The notes: generated by a model not told the origin, from the sequence alone. Counted from the stretch's first letter, positions 37,426 through 47,168 are shown. The stretch: DNA of 64,000 nucleotides from Roseateles sp. (GCA_019232985.1 JAFAMW010000052.1:57409-121408), one strand, 5' to 3'. Translations and numbers: made by a program.

Positions 37426-40400
37426 TCAGAACTGCGAGCGCAGGCCCACGCTGATCGCGCGGCCGGGCTTGTACTCCGAGTAGGTTGCGTTCTCGAACTG
37501 GAAGTACGTGCGCTGCGTCGCCTGCGTGAGGTTACCGACGTCGACCGACAGCTGCGGCGCGTGCTCGATGTTCAGGATCGTCTCGAGGTCGAAGCGCGCC
37601 GACACGTCGATGCGCTTGTACGGGTCGACGAACAGTGCCGCGCTGGTCACGCCGTTCTGGTTCGTGCCGGCGACCTGGCTGCCTTGCGTGTAGCTCTCCG
37701 AGACGCGGAACGAATAGCCGTGGCGCTCGTAGTACAGCGTCAGGTTGTTGCTGAGCTTGGGCACGCCCATCGCGATCGCGCCCGGCACGGCCGAGTTCTG
37801 CTTCACGTAGGTTACGTTGCCCGTCATGCCGAAGCCCTTGACCGGGAGCCAGCGGTCGAAGGACTGCTGCACGCCGAGCTCGGTGCCGTGGATGTCGAGG
37901 TCGCCGGGCACGTTGACCTGTTCGGACATGATCACCGACGCGGCGTTCGCGCCGCCGCGCGCGTCGATCGCCTGCTGCTGCTGGGTCGTGATCGAGCTGT
38001 AGGTCACGCCGTAGGGCGCCAGTGCGGCGAACGGCATCGTGACGTTCTCGGTCTCGGCGAAGCCGGCGATGCGTTTCTCGAAGTGGGTCAGGCTCACATA
38101 GCCGTCGCGGCCGTTGTACCAGTCGACGCCGAGGTCCCAGTTCTTCGAGACATAGGGCTTGAGCGAGGTGTTGCCGACCGAGCCGCTCGCGGCCGACGGG
38201 TCGCTGAAGTTGATGCCGGGCAGCATCGCGTTCGGATTTGCGCGCGTCATCGTCTTCGACAGCGAGGTGCGCAGCACGACGTCGTCGGTCGCGTTGAACG
38301 CGAGCGAGCCCGAGGGCAGCACGTTGTCGTAGGAGCTTGGGATAAAGGTCCAGTTGATTAGCGCCGGGTAGCGTGCGCCGTCGCCGAGGTTCTCGGCCGC
38401 GTTGCGCGGGTCGGCCGGGTTCGTCGCGACGCCGCCGATGGTCTGCTCGGTATGGATGAAGCGCAGGCCCGCGTCGTAGCGCAGGCGGTGGCCGAACAGC
38501 TGGTCCTCGCCGGCCAGCTCTGAGTAGATCGCGGTGGCCTGCTCGCCGATATTGCCGACCGACGCGCCCGACGCCGACGAGGTCACCGGCAGCGCGCTGG
38601 CCTCGTAATAGGCGTAGTTGCTGGCCTTCGCGAACTGGTTCCAGTTGACCGTGATGTAGCCGTCGCGACCCGGCGTCAGGTAGCTCGACAGCGCCGAGGC
38701 CGGGATCAGCGAGCCCTGGTTCAGCACCGGGCCGGTCATGCCGGCCGTGTAGCCGCTGCCGAGGGCCGGGTACAGGCCCGAGTTCGTGCCCGGCGTGCTC
38801 GCGCCGTTGCACGAGGGCGCGCCGTTCGGGCTCGGCAGCCAGACCGTTGGGTGGTTGCCGCACACGGCGGCCTGCCAGGCGCCCGAGTTGTCGGTCGCGC
38901 GGATCGCGCGGTCGATCTCGTCGAACGCGAAGCCGTTCTTGATCGAGAAACGCTCGTCGCCGTAGGTCAGGTTCGCATGGACGCCGCGCGTCGACGTCGT
39001 GCGCATTTCATCCTGCACGTTGACGCGGCCACCCGTCCAGCCGAACTGCGACGGGTCGTCGAGGTTCACGCTCGCGCTATAGGTCGGGATATTGCCGGTG
39101 TTCGTGTAGTCGACCGTCAGGTTCGACGGCGTCGAGACGAGCACGGTCGGCGCCTGGCGCTTGTAGCTGCCCTGCGAGGCGTTCGCCTGCGCGTCGAACT
39201 TCCACTTGTCGTTGATCTTCCACTCGAGGCCCGGGTTGATGTTGTAGAGCCGGGTGGTCTCGATGACCGGGCGGAATTCGAGGAAGAACGAGCTGTTCGC
39301 GTAGGTGCCCTGCGTCACGACGCAGCCGCTCTCGCAGCTGCCGTCGGCCTTGACGTTGAGCGGGATCTCGGCGCCGTTGCGCAGCGCCCAGTCCATGTCG
39401 ACGCGCTGCAGATTGTTCTTCTTCTGCGCGGCGAGCGAGTCGACGTAGAAGTGCAGGTCGGCGCTCGGGCGGTACTCGAAGTTCAGCACGGCGCTCAGGC
39501 GGTCGCGCGTGCCCGTCTCGTCCATATTGCGCGCGAGGCGCGGCACGAGCCCGTTGTCGATCTGCGTGATCGTCGCGCCCGGGTTGTTCGCGAGCAGGAA
39601 GGCCTGGTTGATCGTCGCGCCGGCGGTCAGGCCGTTGCCGGCCGTGGCCGGCACGGTCGCGGGGATCGTCCAGTTGCCGCCGCCGGTGTTGTTGCGCGTC
39701 GCCGAGCTGCTCTGCGCGGCCGACAGGTTCGGGTTGGTCCAGCCGACGCTCTCGAAGCCGGTCGTGCGGACCTGGTTGTTCGCGAACGACAGGCCGACGA
39801 GCGCGCCGAACGTGCCGTTCCAGGTGTCGGACGCGACGATCGTGCCCTTGTTGCCCCACTTGCCCGCGACGGTGTTGTCCGTGCCCGCGAGCTGCACGAT
39901 CAGGCGCTTGCCCGGGTCGTCGAACGCGCGCACGCTGCGCATGTCGACGGTGCCCGAGCTGCCGCCTTCGAGCAGGTTCGCGGTCGGGCTCTTGTAGACG
40001 GTCAGCTTGGAGAACAGGTCGGCCGGCATCAGGTCGAGGTCGACCTCGCGGTTGGTGTTCTGCGCGTCGAGGCTCGCCGAGGCGACCGCGATCGACGAGC
40101 CGTTCAGCGTGAGCTTCGTGAAGCTCGTGCCGAGGCCGCGCACCTGGATGTTGACGCCCTCGCCCGTGATGTCACGGCTGACCTGGACGCCCGGCACGCG
40201 GGCCAGCGATTCGGCGATGTTCGCGTCGGGGAACTTGCCGATGCTTTCGGCCGAGACCACGTCGACGAAGCCCGTCGCGTTGCGCTTGTCCTTCGCGGCC
40301 GAGGCCAGCGAGGCCGTAAAGCCGTTCACGACGACCGTGTCGAGCTTTTGCGTCGACGCGTCGCTCGACGTCGCTGCGGAGTCGGCCGGGGCCGGCGGCG

Positions 40401-40509
40401 TGGCGGCGTCCTGCGCGTAGGCCTGGGCGATCAGGCCGGCCAGCAGCGTCGTGCTCAGGGCGGCGTGGCGCCGCCAGGCGCCGCGCCGCGGCGTATGGAC
40501 TTGAGGCAT
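37426..40509 (-). CDS. TonB-dependent receptor, probable xylo-oligosaccharide uptake
   Basis: A 1027-residue outer-membrane receptor. A signal peptide (about 1-32) is followed by a Pro/Ala/Ser-rich linker and LDTVVVNGF, a likely TonB box. The plug domain (about 70-200) has AESLARVPGVQVSRD and VRGLGTSFT. A 22-strand barrel follows and ends in Phe (LRSQF). The TonB-dependent receptor type with a long periplasmic extension and this plug is common in carbohydrate loci of xanthomonads and Burkholderiales. The position between xylR and the GH67 gene and the XylR operator in front point to xylan fragments as cargo. AGGAGACAAGAC precedes the ATG. There is no SusD partner. Confidence 0.9.
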   Translation of the reverse strand: MPQVHTPRRGAWRRHAALSTTLLAGLIAQAYAQDAATPPAPADSAATSSDASTQKLDTVVVNGFTASLASAAKDKRNATGFVDVVSAESIGKFPDANIAESLARVPGVQVSRDITGEGVNIQVRGLGTSFTKLTLNGSSIAVASASLDAQNTNREVDLDLMPADLFSKLTVYKSPTANLLEGGSSGTVDMRSVRAFDDPGKRLIVQLAGTDNTVAGKWGNKGTIVASDTWNGTFGALVGLSFANNQVRTTGFESVGWTNPNLSAAQSSSATRNNTGGGNWTIPATVPATAGNGLTAGATINQAFLLANNPGATITQIDNGLVPRLARNMDETGTRDRLSAVLNFEYRPSADLHFYVDSLAAQKKNNLQRVDMDWALRNGAEIPLNVKADGSCESGCVVTQGTYANSSFFLEFRPVIETTRLYNINPGLEWKINDKWKFDAQANASQGSYKRQAPTVLVSTPSNLTVDYTNTGNIPTYSASVNLDDPSQFGWTGGRVNVQDEMRTTSTRGVHANLTYGDERFSIKNGFAFDEIDRAIRATDNSGAWQAAVCGNHPTVWLPSPNGAPSCNGASTPGTNSGLYPALGSGYTAGMTGPVLNQGSLIPASALSSYLTPGRDGYITVNWNQFAKASNYAYYEASALPVTSSASGASVGNIGEQATAIYSELAGEDQLFGHRLRYDAGLRFIHTEQTIGGVATNPADPRNAAENLGDGARYPALINWTFIPSSYDNVLPSGSLAFNATDDVVLRTSLSKTMTRANPNAMLPGINFSDPSAASGSVGNTSLKPYVSKNWDLGVDWYNGRDGYVSLTHFEKRIAGFAETENVTMPFAALAPYGVTYSSITTQQQQAIDARGGANAASVIMSEQVNVPGDLDIHGTELGVQQSFDRWLPVKGFGMTGNVTYVKQNSAVPGAIAMGVPKLSNNLTLYYERHGYSFRVSESYTQGSQVAGTNQNGVTSAALFVDPYKRIDVSARFDLETILNIEHAPQLSVDVGNLTQATQRTYFQFENATYSEYKPGRAISVGLRSQF

Positions 40510-40577
40510 GTCTTGTCTCCTGTATCGGGCCGATTCCGGCCACTTGATCAACAAACCGTTGCAACGCTCTTCGAGCA

Positions 40578-40595
40578 ATTGGTAGCGCAACCACT
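40578..40595 (-). promoter_or_regulatory. XylR operator (TonB receptor)
   Basis: ATTGGTAGCGCAACCACT keeps the TGGTAGCGC core and the mirrored ACCA. It lies about 69 bp upstream of the receptor start. Confidence 0.78.
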
Positions 40596-40598
40596 CGT

Positions 40599-40615
40599 AT
40601 GTTGTCGTACAACAT
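40599..40615. promoter_or_regulatory. second palindrome, GntR-like, in the receptor promoter
   Basis: ATGTTGTCGTACAACAT is a perfect inverted repeat of 7 bp with a 3-bp centre. Its core TTGTCGTACAA fits the general GntR-family operator pattern (GT...AC inside a short palindrome). It sits 3 bp upstream of the XylR operator. No GntR gene lies in the window. Confidence 0.5.
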
Positions 40616-40728
40616 TTTTGGCGCCAATCAATACATTCCCGGATAGCGGGCAGATCGCACCGAAAAGCAACGACCCAGCTACATGGCTGCGCCCGTCGGT
40701 GCGCCGCGAGGCGCGATGCGACCTGCGG

Positions 40729-42921
40729 CTAGCCGCCGCGTCCGGCGGCGAAGCTGAACTTCATCGCGCGGTACTGCTCGAGCGTCGCGGCGGGCGCGAC
40801 CACCCCGGCTGGCAGCGCGCGGTGGTTGAGCGACTGGAAATACGCGACGCAGGCGTCGCGCCACCAGCGCGCCTCGCGCTCCTGGACCGCCAGAAAGCTC
40901 GCGACCTCGGCGTGGCGGCGCGGATCGATCGCGGGCGCGAGCGCGTCCCACGCGCGCCGCATCGCGACGACGGCGGCGACGCCCGCGTCGTAGCGGTGCA
41001 CGAGCTCCTCCCAGACCGTGCGGCCGTCGCCGAACGCGGCCGGGCGCTCGTCCCAGCCGACATGGTGGAACCACAGCAGCAGCTCGGGCGGCGTCGTCGC
41101 GGCGTCGCCCCAGCGCCTGGCCCAGTACGGCGCGTACTGCGCGACCGCGCCGCTGCCGCTCGCGCCGCGGTCGAAGCCGATGCCGTCGGCGTCGGCACGG
41201 TGGTAATAGACCGGGTTCCACTCGGGCCGCGCGAGCTCGGCGACCCAGGGCGCGGGGCCGTAATGGTGGCTCGTGCCCATCAGGTGGGCGAGGCCCAGGG
41301 GCGTCATGTAGTCGACGACCGCTTCGCGCGAGCCCATCATGATCTGCGCGATCGCGTCGACGACGCCGGGCGCGTGGCCGAAGGTGCGCGCGGCCCATTC
41401 GCGCGCGACCGCCTCGGCCGAGAGCTCCGGGTCCCAGGCGAGCCGGCCGAACACGTACCAGTTGGCCTGGTCGAACTGCGAGCCGCACCAGTTGCGGTCG
41501 GTGCCGATGTTCGCGACGCCGGCGATCAAGGTCGGGCGGCCGTCGCCGTATTGCGCGCCGTCGACGATGCGCGCCACCGTCGCCCCGGGCGCCTGGTGGG
41601 TGTCGGCGCGCAGCACCTCCTCGAACAGCGGGCCCAGGTAGGCGAGGTGCGTCGAGAAGCCCAGGTATTCCTTGGTGATCTCGAACTCGAGCCCGAGGTT
41701 GGTGTGCGGCATCGCGCCGAACAGCGGATGGAAGGGTTCGCGCGGCTGGAAGTCGATCGGGCCGTTCTTGACTTGTACGACGACATTGGCCGCGAACTTG
41801 CCGTCGCCGGGGACGAACTCGGTATACGCCTGCTTCGCGCGGTCGTCGGCGTCCTTCTCGGAGTAGACGAACGCGCGCCAGATCACGAGGCCGCGGTGCG
41901 GCGCGAGCGCGTCGGCAAGCATGTTCGCGCCGTCCATATGGCTGCGGCCGTAGTCGCGCGGCCCCGGCTCGCCCTCGGAGTTGGCCTTGACCAGGAAGCC
42001 GCCGAAGTCAGGGATCAGGCGGTAGATCTCGTCGGCCTTGGCGCGCCACCACGCGCGCACGCGCGGGTCGAGCGGGTCGGCCGTCGGCAGGCCGCCGATC
42101 TCGAGCGGCGCCGAGAAGCGCGCCGACACGAACACGCGGATGCCGTAGGGTCGCAGCACGTCGGCGAGCGCGGCGACCTTGAACAGCCACGGCGCGGTCA
42201 GCATCTCGGCGCGCGTGTTCACGTTGTTGAGCACGGCCGCGTTGATGCCCAGCGACGCGTTCGCGCGCGCGTAGTCGACGTAGCGCTCGCGCGGCCCGCC
42301 CGGCAGCGCGGCCCAGTCCCAGATCGACAGGCCCGCGTAGCCGCGCTCGACCGTGCGGTCGAGGTTGTCCCAATGGTCGAGCATGCGCCACCGGACCTTG
42401 GGCGCCGACTGCTCGTCGAGGTGGGCGAGGTCGGCGCCGAGCTGCACCGCGCGCAGCCACACGAAGCTGCCGTAGAGCAGGCCGCGCTCGGTGTTGGCGG
42501 CGATCAGCGTGATGGCGTGGCCGTCGAGCCGCGTCGAGCGCAGCGCGTAGCCCTCGGGGCCCAGCGCGGCGAGCGGCAGGCCGAGCGACGCGAGCGCGGG
42601 CAGGCTCGCCGGCGTCGCAAGCACGAGCGCGCCGTCGGAGGAGATCGCCTGCGCGCGTGCCGGCGCGCGACCGCCCATCTGCGCGACGCCACGCTCGATC
42701 TCGCCCGCGGCGGCCTCGAGCATCGGCGAGTCCTGCGTCGGGCCGACCAGGCTGCGGCTGTGCGCGAGCAGCTCGGCGCGCGCGGCGGCGGGCAGCGCGC
42801 GGTAGCGCAGCCACAGGTCGTAGCCGTCCTCGCCGGGCTGGCCCGGCTGGCCGGACGCCAGCAGCGGCAGGGCCAGCGCGAGGCCCAGCACCGCCTTGAA
42901 CCACTTCTGTCTTGTCTCCAT
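40729..42921 (-). CDS. aguA: GH67 alpha-glucuronidase
   Basis: A 730-residue GH67 enzyme that removes (4-O-methyl-)glucuronic acid from the non-reducing ends of aldouronic acids formed by xylanases. An export signal is plausible at residues 1-24. E316 (VKANSEGEPGP) is the likely acid, and D390 (KNGPID) and E418 (ITKEYLG) the pair that activates water; their spacing agrees with characterised GH67 enzymes. The central barrel (about 150-480) is preceded by the usual N-terminal sandwich domain. It is divergent from the GH10 xylanase across the operator at 42953. The released glucuronate fits udh and gudD in this locus. Confidence 0.95.
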   Translation of the reverse strand: METRQKWFKAVLGLALALPLLASGQPGQPGEDGYDLWLRYRALPAAARAELLAHSRSLVGPTQDSPMLEAAAGEIERGVAQMGGRAPARAQAISSDGALVLATPASLPALASLGLPLAALGPEGYALRSTRLDGHAITLIAANTERGLLYGSFVWLRAVQLGADLAHLDEQSAPKVRWRMLDHWDNLDRTVERGYAGLSIWDWAALPGGPRERYVDYARANASLGINAAVLNNVNTRAEMLTAPWLFKVAALADVLRPYGIRVFVSARFSAPLEIGGLPTADPLDPRVRAWWRAKADEIYRLIPDFGGFLVKANSEGEPGPRDYGRSHMDGANMLADALAPHRGLVIWRAFVYSEKDADDRAKQAYTEFVPGDGKFAANVVVQVKNGPIDFQPREPFHPLFGAMPHTNLGLEFEITKEYLGFSTHLAYLGPLFEEVLRADTHQAPGATVARIVDGAQYGDGRPTLIAGVANIGTDRNWCGSQFDQANWYVFGRLAWDPELSAEAVAREWAARTFGHAPGVVDAIAQIMMGSREAVVDYMTPLGLAHLMGTSHHYGPAPWVAELARPEWNPVYYHRADADGIGFDRGASGSGAVAQYAPYWARRWGDAATTPPELLLWFHHVGWDERPAAFGDGRTVWEELVHRYDAGVAAVVAMRRAWDALAPAIDPRRHAEVASFLAVQEREARWWRDACVAYFQSLNHRALPAGVVAPAATLEQYRAMKFSFAAGRGG

Positions 42922-42952
42922 CGGTCCTGCTTTTAATCCTTGCCAGATTCGA

Positions 42953-42970
42953 AATGGTAGCGCTACATTT
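42953..42970. promoter_or_regulatory. XylR operator between GH67 and GH10 genes
   Basis: AATGGTAGCGCTACATTT has a perfect left half and a right half with one C missing. It lies in the 96-bp spacer between two divergent genes and probably controls both. Confidence 0.83.
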
Positions 42971-43017
42971 CGGCCGCCGATCGATCAAAAAACCAGCGGC
43001 GCCACGGAGACAAGCCC

Positions 43018-44163
43018 TTGAAGCATTCTCAAAACCGGTTCGCGCTCACGCGGCGCGACATCGCCGCCCTGCTCGCCGGCGCCCTGCTCCCCTCTGCCTT
43101 CGCGCATGCGGACGAGGTCGCGGCCGAGGCGCCCGGCCTCAAGACGCTCGGCGCGGCCAAGGGCCTGCGCGTCGGCAACGCGATCGGCGCGAAGACCTTC
43201 CGCGACCCGCGCTACCGCGCGCTGATGGCGCGCGAGTGCGGCACGCTCGTGACGGAAAACGAGTGCAAGTGGCAGTTTGTCTCGCCGCGCGCGGGCGCCC
43301 ACCATTACGGCGCGGCCGACGCGATCTTCGCGTGGGGCAGCGAGCAGGGGCTGCGAAAGCGCGGTCATTGCCTGGTCTGGCAACCGACCAAGTGGCTGCC
43401 GCGCTGGGTCGTCGAGACCGATTTCGGTGCCGGCCCGGCCGTCGCCGAGCAGCTGCTGACCGAGCGCATCACGAGCATGTGCGCGCGCTACAGCGAGCAG
43501 GTCTACAGCTGGGACGTCGTCAACGAGGCCGTCGACCCGGAGACCGGCGAGACCCGCGACACCGTGCTCACGCGGGCGATGGGCGGTGCGGTCGAGCAGC
43601 TCGACTACTGCTTCCGCCTAGCGCGCACGGGCGCGCCCAAGGCCCAGCTCGTCTACAACGACTACATGCGCTGGGACACCGGCAGCGCCAAGCACCGCGC
43701 GGGCGTGCTCAAGCTGCTCGCGGCGCTGAAGGCGCGCGGCACGCCGGTCGACGCGCTGGGCCTGCAAAGCCATATCGGCCCCTGGGACGACGCGGGCGAC
43801 GGCGCGGTGCCCGAGCGCGAATGGCGCCGGTTCCTCGACGAGGTCAGCGCGATGGGCCTGCAGCTGCTGGTCACCGAATTCGACGTGAACGACCGCCAGC
43901 TGCCCGGCGACATGGCCGCGCGCGACGCCGGTGCGGCCGCGCTGACGAAGGCCTATCTCGACCTGACCTTCAGCTACACGAACCTGACCGACTTCCTGTT
44001 CTGGGGCCTGACCGACAACACGAGCTGGCTGCAGGGGCGCCAGGAAGCCCACCACGCCGACGGCAAGCCGCCGCGGCCCTGCCCTTACGACGCGCATTAC
44101 CGCGCGAAGCCGCTGCGCGAGGCGGTGGCGGCGGCGATCAAGGGGATGCCGGCGCGGACTTGA
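43018..44163 (+). CDS. GH10 endo-1,4-beta-xylanase
   Basis: A 381-residue GH10 enzyme with acid/base E170 (SWDVVNEAVD) and nucleophile E287 (LLVTEFDVN); the TIM barrel spans nearly the whole protein without a carbohydrate-binding module. The N-terminus carries TRRDIAALLAG followed by AHA, which resembles a twin-arginine export signal. The start is a TTG at 43018, eight bases after GGAGAC; no in-frame ATG precedes the signal peptide. It shares the operator at 42953 with the divergent GH67 gene. Products with MeGlcA side groups are the natural GH67 substrate, so the two enzymes act in series. Confidence 0.94.
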   Translation: MKHSQNRFALTRRDIAALLAGALLPSAFAHADEVAAEAPGLKTLGAAKGLRVGNAIGAKTFRDPRYRALMARECGTLVTENECKWQFVSPRAGAHHYGAADAIFAWGSEQGLRKRGHCLVWQPTKWLPRWVVETDFGAGPAVAEQLLTERITSMCARYSEQVYSWDVVNEAVDPETGETRDTVLTRAMGGAVEQLDYCFRLARTGAPKAQLVYNDYMRWDTGSAKHRAGVLKLLAALKARGTPVDALGLQSHIGPWDDAGDGAVPEREWRRFLDEVSAMGLQLLVTEFDVNDRQLPGDMAARDAGAAALTKAYLDLTFSYTNLTDFLFWGLTDNTSWLQGRQEAHHADGKPPRPCPYDAHYRAKPLREAVAAAIKGMPART

Positions 44164-44198
44164 GGCTGCCGGCTGCCCGACCGCGGCTCTGACACTCG

Positions 44199-44241
44199 GG
44201 ACTGCGGCAGGCGCCGGCCACGGCCGCCCGTGGCGCAGTCC
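44199..44241. repeat. 43-nt palindromic element, copy 1
   Basis: Bounded by GGACTGCG and CGCAGTCC, with further complementary GC-rich blocks inside. It lies between the converging GH10 and GH115 genes, so it may end transcription from both sides. An inverted near-copy lies at 63308-63349 (40 of 43 aligned positions identical, one single-base gap). Confidence 0.7.
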
Positions 44242-44262
44242 TGTTTGCTGGACGCCTACCGA

Positions 44263-47160
44263 TCAGTCTTTCAACTCAAGCCGCGGGCTCTCCGGCGGCC
44301 CGAGGTAGCTCGGCTCGAGCCCGCCTGCGTCGACGACCAATCGAGTCACGACGACGCCCGGATCGAGCGCCCAGAACTTCAGCACATGGGCGCCGGGGCT
44401 TGCGATGGCATGCGTCGTCGTGAAGCGCACGGCTTCGTCCATCACGCTCTGGTCCCAATGCGCTTCGGATCGGTCGGCGTGCATGTCGACGATCTGCGGG
44501 GCCGCGTCGTCGAAGGACACGGCGAAGCGCAGGCCATGGCCGGGGAAGAACGCCTGCGTCGGCGCGAGCGTCGCGACGACCTTGACCGTGCCCGCCTCGA
44601 ACAGGTTCACGCGGTAGTCGAGGTGCATGTCGGGCTCGCTCGCGCCGGCCGCCGTGACGGGCCCTGCGCTGACGCCCGACAGCGTGCCGCCCAGGCCCGG
44701 GACGGTCGTCCACGCGCGGCCCGACGGTGCGACGGCCGCGTCGTAGTGCTCGGCCTCGATCGCGACCACGCCGCCCGTTTCGACAAAGCCCGTGAGCCCG
44801 GCGCTCGCGCGCCGCGCGACCAGCGGCGCGCGCACGACAAAGCGCCGGCCGTCGTCGCCGGCCAGCGTCACGCGCGCCTCGTGCGCGTCGGCCGGCACCT
44901 CGGCCCAGCGCACGCCGACCTCGATCGCCTGCTGGCCCGTCACGGTGCCGCTGCTGCTGCTCAAGGTGACCCAGGGCGCGCTCGCGCTGGCCGTGAACTT
45001 GAACGGCGCGGTGCCGCGGTTGAACACCTCGATACGGCGCGTGCGGCCCGCCTCGAACGCGTCTAACGCCGGCAGCGCAAGCTCGCGCGCGCCACGGCCG
45101 AACGAACTCCAGCTGCTCGGCTGCGCGTCGCCCTCGACCGCAACGGCCATGTCGGCGCCCTCGTGCGGCTGGACCTCGGTGATCGGCGGCAGCGCGTTCA
45201 GCGGCGGGTCGGACCAGGCGTAGTAGCCGAGATGGGTCTGGTCCATCTGGTGGTTCCATTTGCCGCCCGCGAGCTCGCGGTTGTAGCGCCGCGTCCACTC
45301 GGCGTCCGCGGCGAACAGGCGGCGCGCGCGCTCGCCCTCGGCGTTCGCGCTCGCGCGGCCCTGGCGCGCGTAGAAGCGGTTCAGCGCGACCGCGACCTCG
45401 ATCTCGTTGACGGTCGCGCAGGCCTCGACCGGGTAGAGCACGAGCTCGAAGAACGCGTCGCGCTGTTCGTGCGGGAGCGTCCTGTAGAGCGCCTCGGCGC
45501 GCTCGGCGAGGCGGCGGTAGTCGCCCGCGACGGTCTCGGCCTCGCGGTAGTTCGCGAGGCTGTAGGTGTCGGGGCTCAGCAGCTCGGGCTTGCGACGGCC
45601 GTTGTAATGCGCGTACGCGGCGACCATCGCGGCGATCGCGTCGGCGTGCTGCGCGCCGAACTCGCGCGCGGCCCATTGCCTGAGCCACGCGTCGACGCCG
45701 TCGGCCGGGATCGCCGCGGGGTTCCAGGCCAGGCTCAGGAAGAACTCGGTCGGCACCTCCATGGGCTTGAGGTCGCCGACGTTGACGATCCACATCTTCG
45801 TCGCGCCGGTCTGGGCGGCGAGCGCCATCTGCTCGCGGATCTTCGGCAGCGGCGTGACGTTGAGCCATTTGTAGTCGCGCGGCCCGCCGACGTAGTCGAG
45901 GTGGTAGTAGATGCCGGCGCCGCCCTTGCGCCGGCGCTCGTCGGGCGTCGGCAGGCGGCGCAGGTGGCCCCAGTTGTCGTCGCTCCACAGCAGCGTCACG
46001 TCGTCGGGCACGCGCATGCCCTGCTCGTAGTAGCTCTGCACCTCCTTGTACAGCGCCCAGACCTGCGGCGCCGTCGCCGCGTCGGGCTCGCCCGCGATGA
46101 TCTTGCGCTGGTCGGCGACGATGCGCTCGAGCAGCGGGATGTCGTTGGCCGCCGACATCGGCTCGTCGCCGTCGCCGCGCATGCCGACCGTGATCACGCG
46201 CTCGGCGTCGCGCGACTGCCTGAGGCCACCGGCCCAGAACTCGCGCAGCGCCGCGCCGTTCTTCGCGTAGTCCCAGGGTCCCATGGTCCGCGCGTCCCAC
46301 TCGTTATGGGCCCGCATCAGCGGCTCGTGGTGCGAGGTGCCGATCACGACGCCGTAGGCCGCCGCGGTCGCGCCGTTCTCGGGGTCGTCGGCGAAGAAGG
46401 ACGCGCCCCACATCGCCGGCCACAGGTAGTTGCCGCGCAGGCGCAGGATCAGCTCGAACAGGCGCGCATAGAAGCGGTGGTCGTACTTGCCGTAATGCTC
46501 CTGCACCCAGCCGCTCAGCGCCGGCTGCTCGTCGTTGAGGAAGATGCCGCGGTACTGCACGACCGGCGCGTCGTTCGCGCGCAGCCCCGCCGGCGCGTAC
46601 AGCGTCGCATGCAGCTGCACGGGCACGTCGGCCCACCAGACCCAGGGCGACACGCCGATCTGCTGCGAGAGCTCGTAGACGCCGTAGATCGTGCCGCGCA
46701 TATCGCTGCCGGCGATCACGAGCGCGCGGGCGATGCCGGGCAGCGGCGCGTCGACGGTCGCGATCGCGAAGCCCTCCCAGCGGCCGCGCAACGCGGCCGC
46801 GTCGAGCTTGCCGGCGGCAACGAGCGCGTCGATCAGCGCGCTATGGCCGAGCGTGCCGACGATCACGGCGTCGGTCTGCGCGCCGGTTGGCGCCGCGGCG
46901 ACCGCGGGCGCGTGACCGCCGACATGCGCAAAGTCCTGCCGCAGGTCGCCGACCGCGCGGCGCACGGCCGGCCAGTCCTCGTTCGCGACATAGAGCGGCG
47001 TCGCATGGCCGGCCTTGATCAGGGCGACGGCGCCGGGCGAGGCCTGCTCGCTGGTCCAGACTGGCGTCGGCAGCGCCGCGGCAGCGCCGCAGAACAGCGC
47101 GAGGACCAGCCCGCCGAGCAGCTGTCGGGCGTGGCGGCGAATACTGCAGAAAGACTTCAT
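44263..47160 (-). CDS. GH115 alpha-glucuronidase
   Basis: A 965-residue protein of family GH115, which removes 4-O-methyl-glucuronate from internal as well as terminal xylose residues of xylan. The signal peptide is residues 1-29. Domain A (about 30-180), the large barrel (about 190-500, with YRGIFLNDEQPALSGWVQEH, YLWPAMWGASFF and VTLLWSDDNWGH), a helical part (about 500-680) and C-terminal beta domains (about 690-965) follow the family order. It complements the GH67 enzyme, which needs terminal residues. It is the last gene of the four-gene run starting at the SGNH esterase, 8 bp after the GH35-like gene. Confidence 0.94.
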   Translation of the reverse strand: MKSFCSIRRHARQLLGGLVLALFCGAAAALPTPVWTSEQASPGAVALIKAGHATPLYVANEDWPAVRRAVGDLRQDFAHVGGHAPAVAAAPTGAQTDAVIVGTLGHSALIDALVAAGKLDAAALRGRWEGFAIATVDAPLPGIARALVIAGSDMRGTIYGVYELSQQIGVSPWVWWADVPVQLHATLYAPAGLRANDAPVVQYRGIFLNDEQPALSGWVQEHYGKYDHRFYARLFELILRLRGNYLWPAMWGASFFADDPENGATAAAYGVVIGTSHHEPLMRAHNEWDARTMGPWDYAKNGAALREFWAGGLRQSRDAERVITVGMRGDGDEPMSAANDIPLLERIVADQRKIIAGEPDAATAPQVWALYKEVQSYYEQGMRVPDDVTLLWSDDNWGHLRRLPTPDERRRKGGAGIYYHLDYVGGPRDYKWLNVTPLPKIREQMALAAQTGATKMWIVNVGDLKPMEVPTEFFLSLAWNPAAIPADGVDAWLRQWAAREFGAQHADAIAAMVAAYAHYNGRRKPELLSPDTYSLANYREAETVAGDYRRLAERAEALYRTLPHEQRDAFFELVLYPVEACATVNEIEVAVALNRFYARQGRASANAEGERARRLFAADAEWTRRYNRELAGGKWNHQMDQTHLGYYAWSDPPLNALPPITEVQPHEGADMAVAVEGDAQPSSWSSFGRGARELALPALDAFEAGRTRRIEVFNRGTAPFKFTASASAPWVTLSSSSGTVTGQQAIEVGVRWAEVPADAHEARVTLAGDDGRRFVVRAPLVARRASAGLTGFVETGGVVAIEAEHYDAAVAPSGRAWTTVPGLGGTLSGVSAGPVTAAGASEPDMHLDYRVNLFEAGTVKVVATLAPTQAFFPGHGLRFAVSFDDAAPQIVDMHADRSEAHWDQSVMDEAVRFTTTHAIASPGAHVLKFWALDPGVVVTRLVVDAGGLEPSYLGPPESPRLELKD

Positions 47161-47168
47161 GCCGGTTC

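Noticed and set aside
41770..41790. TTGTACGACGACA inside the GH67 gene as another GntR-like site.
   Set aside because: It is not palindromic and lies deep in coding sequence.
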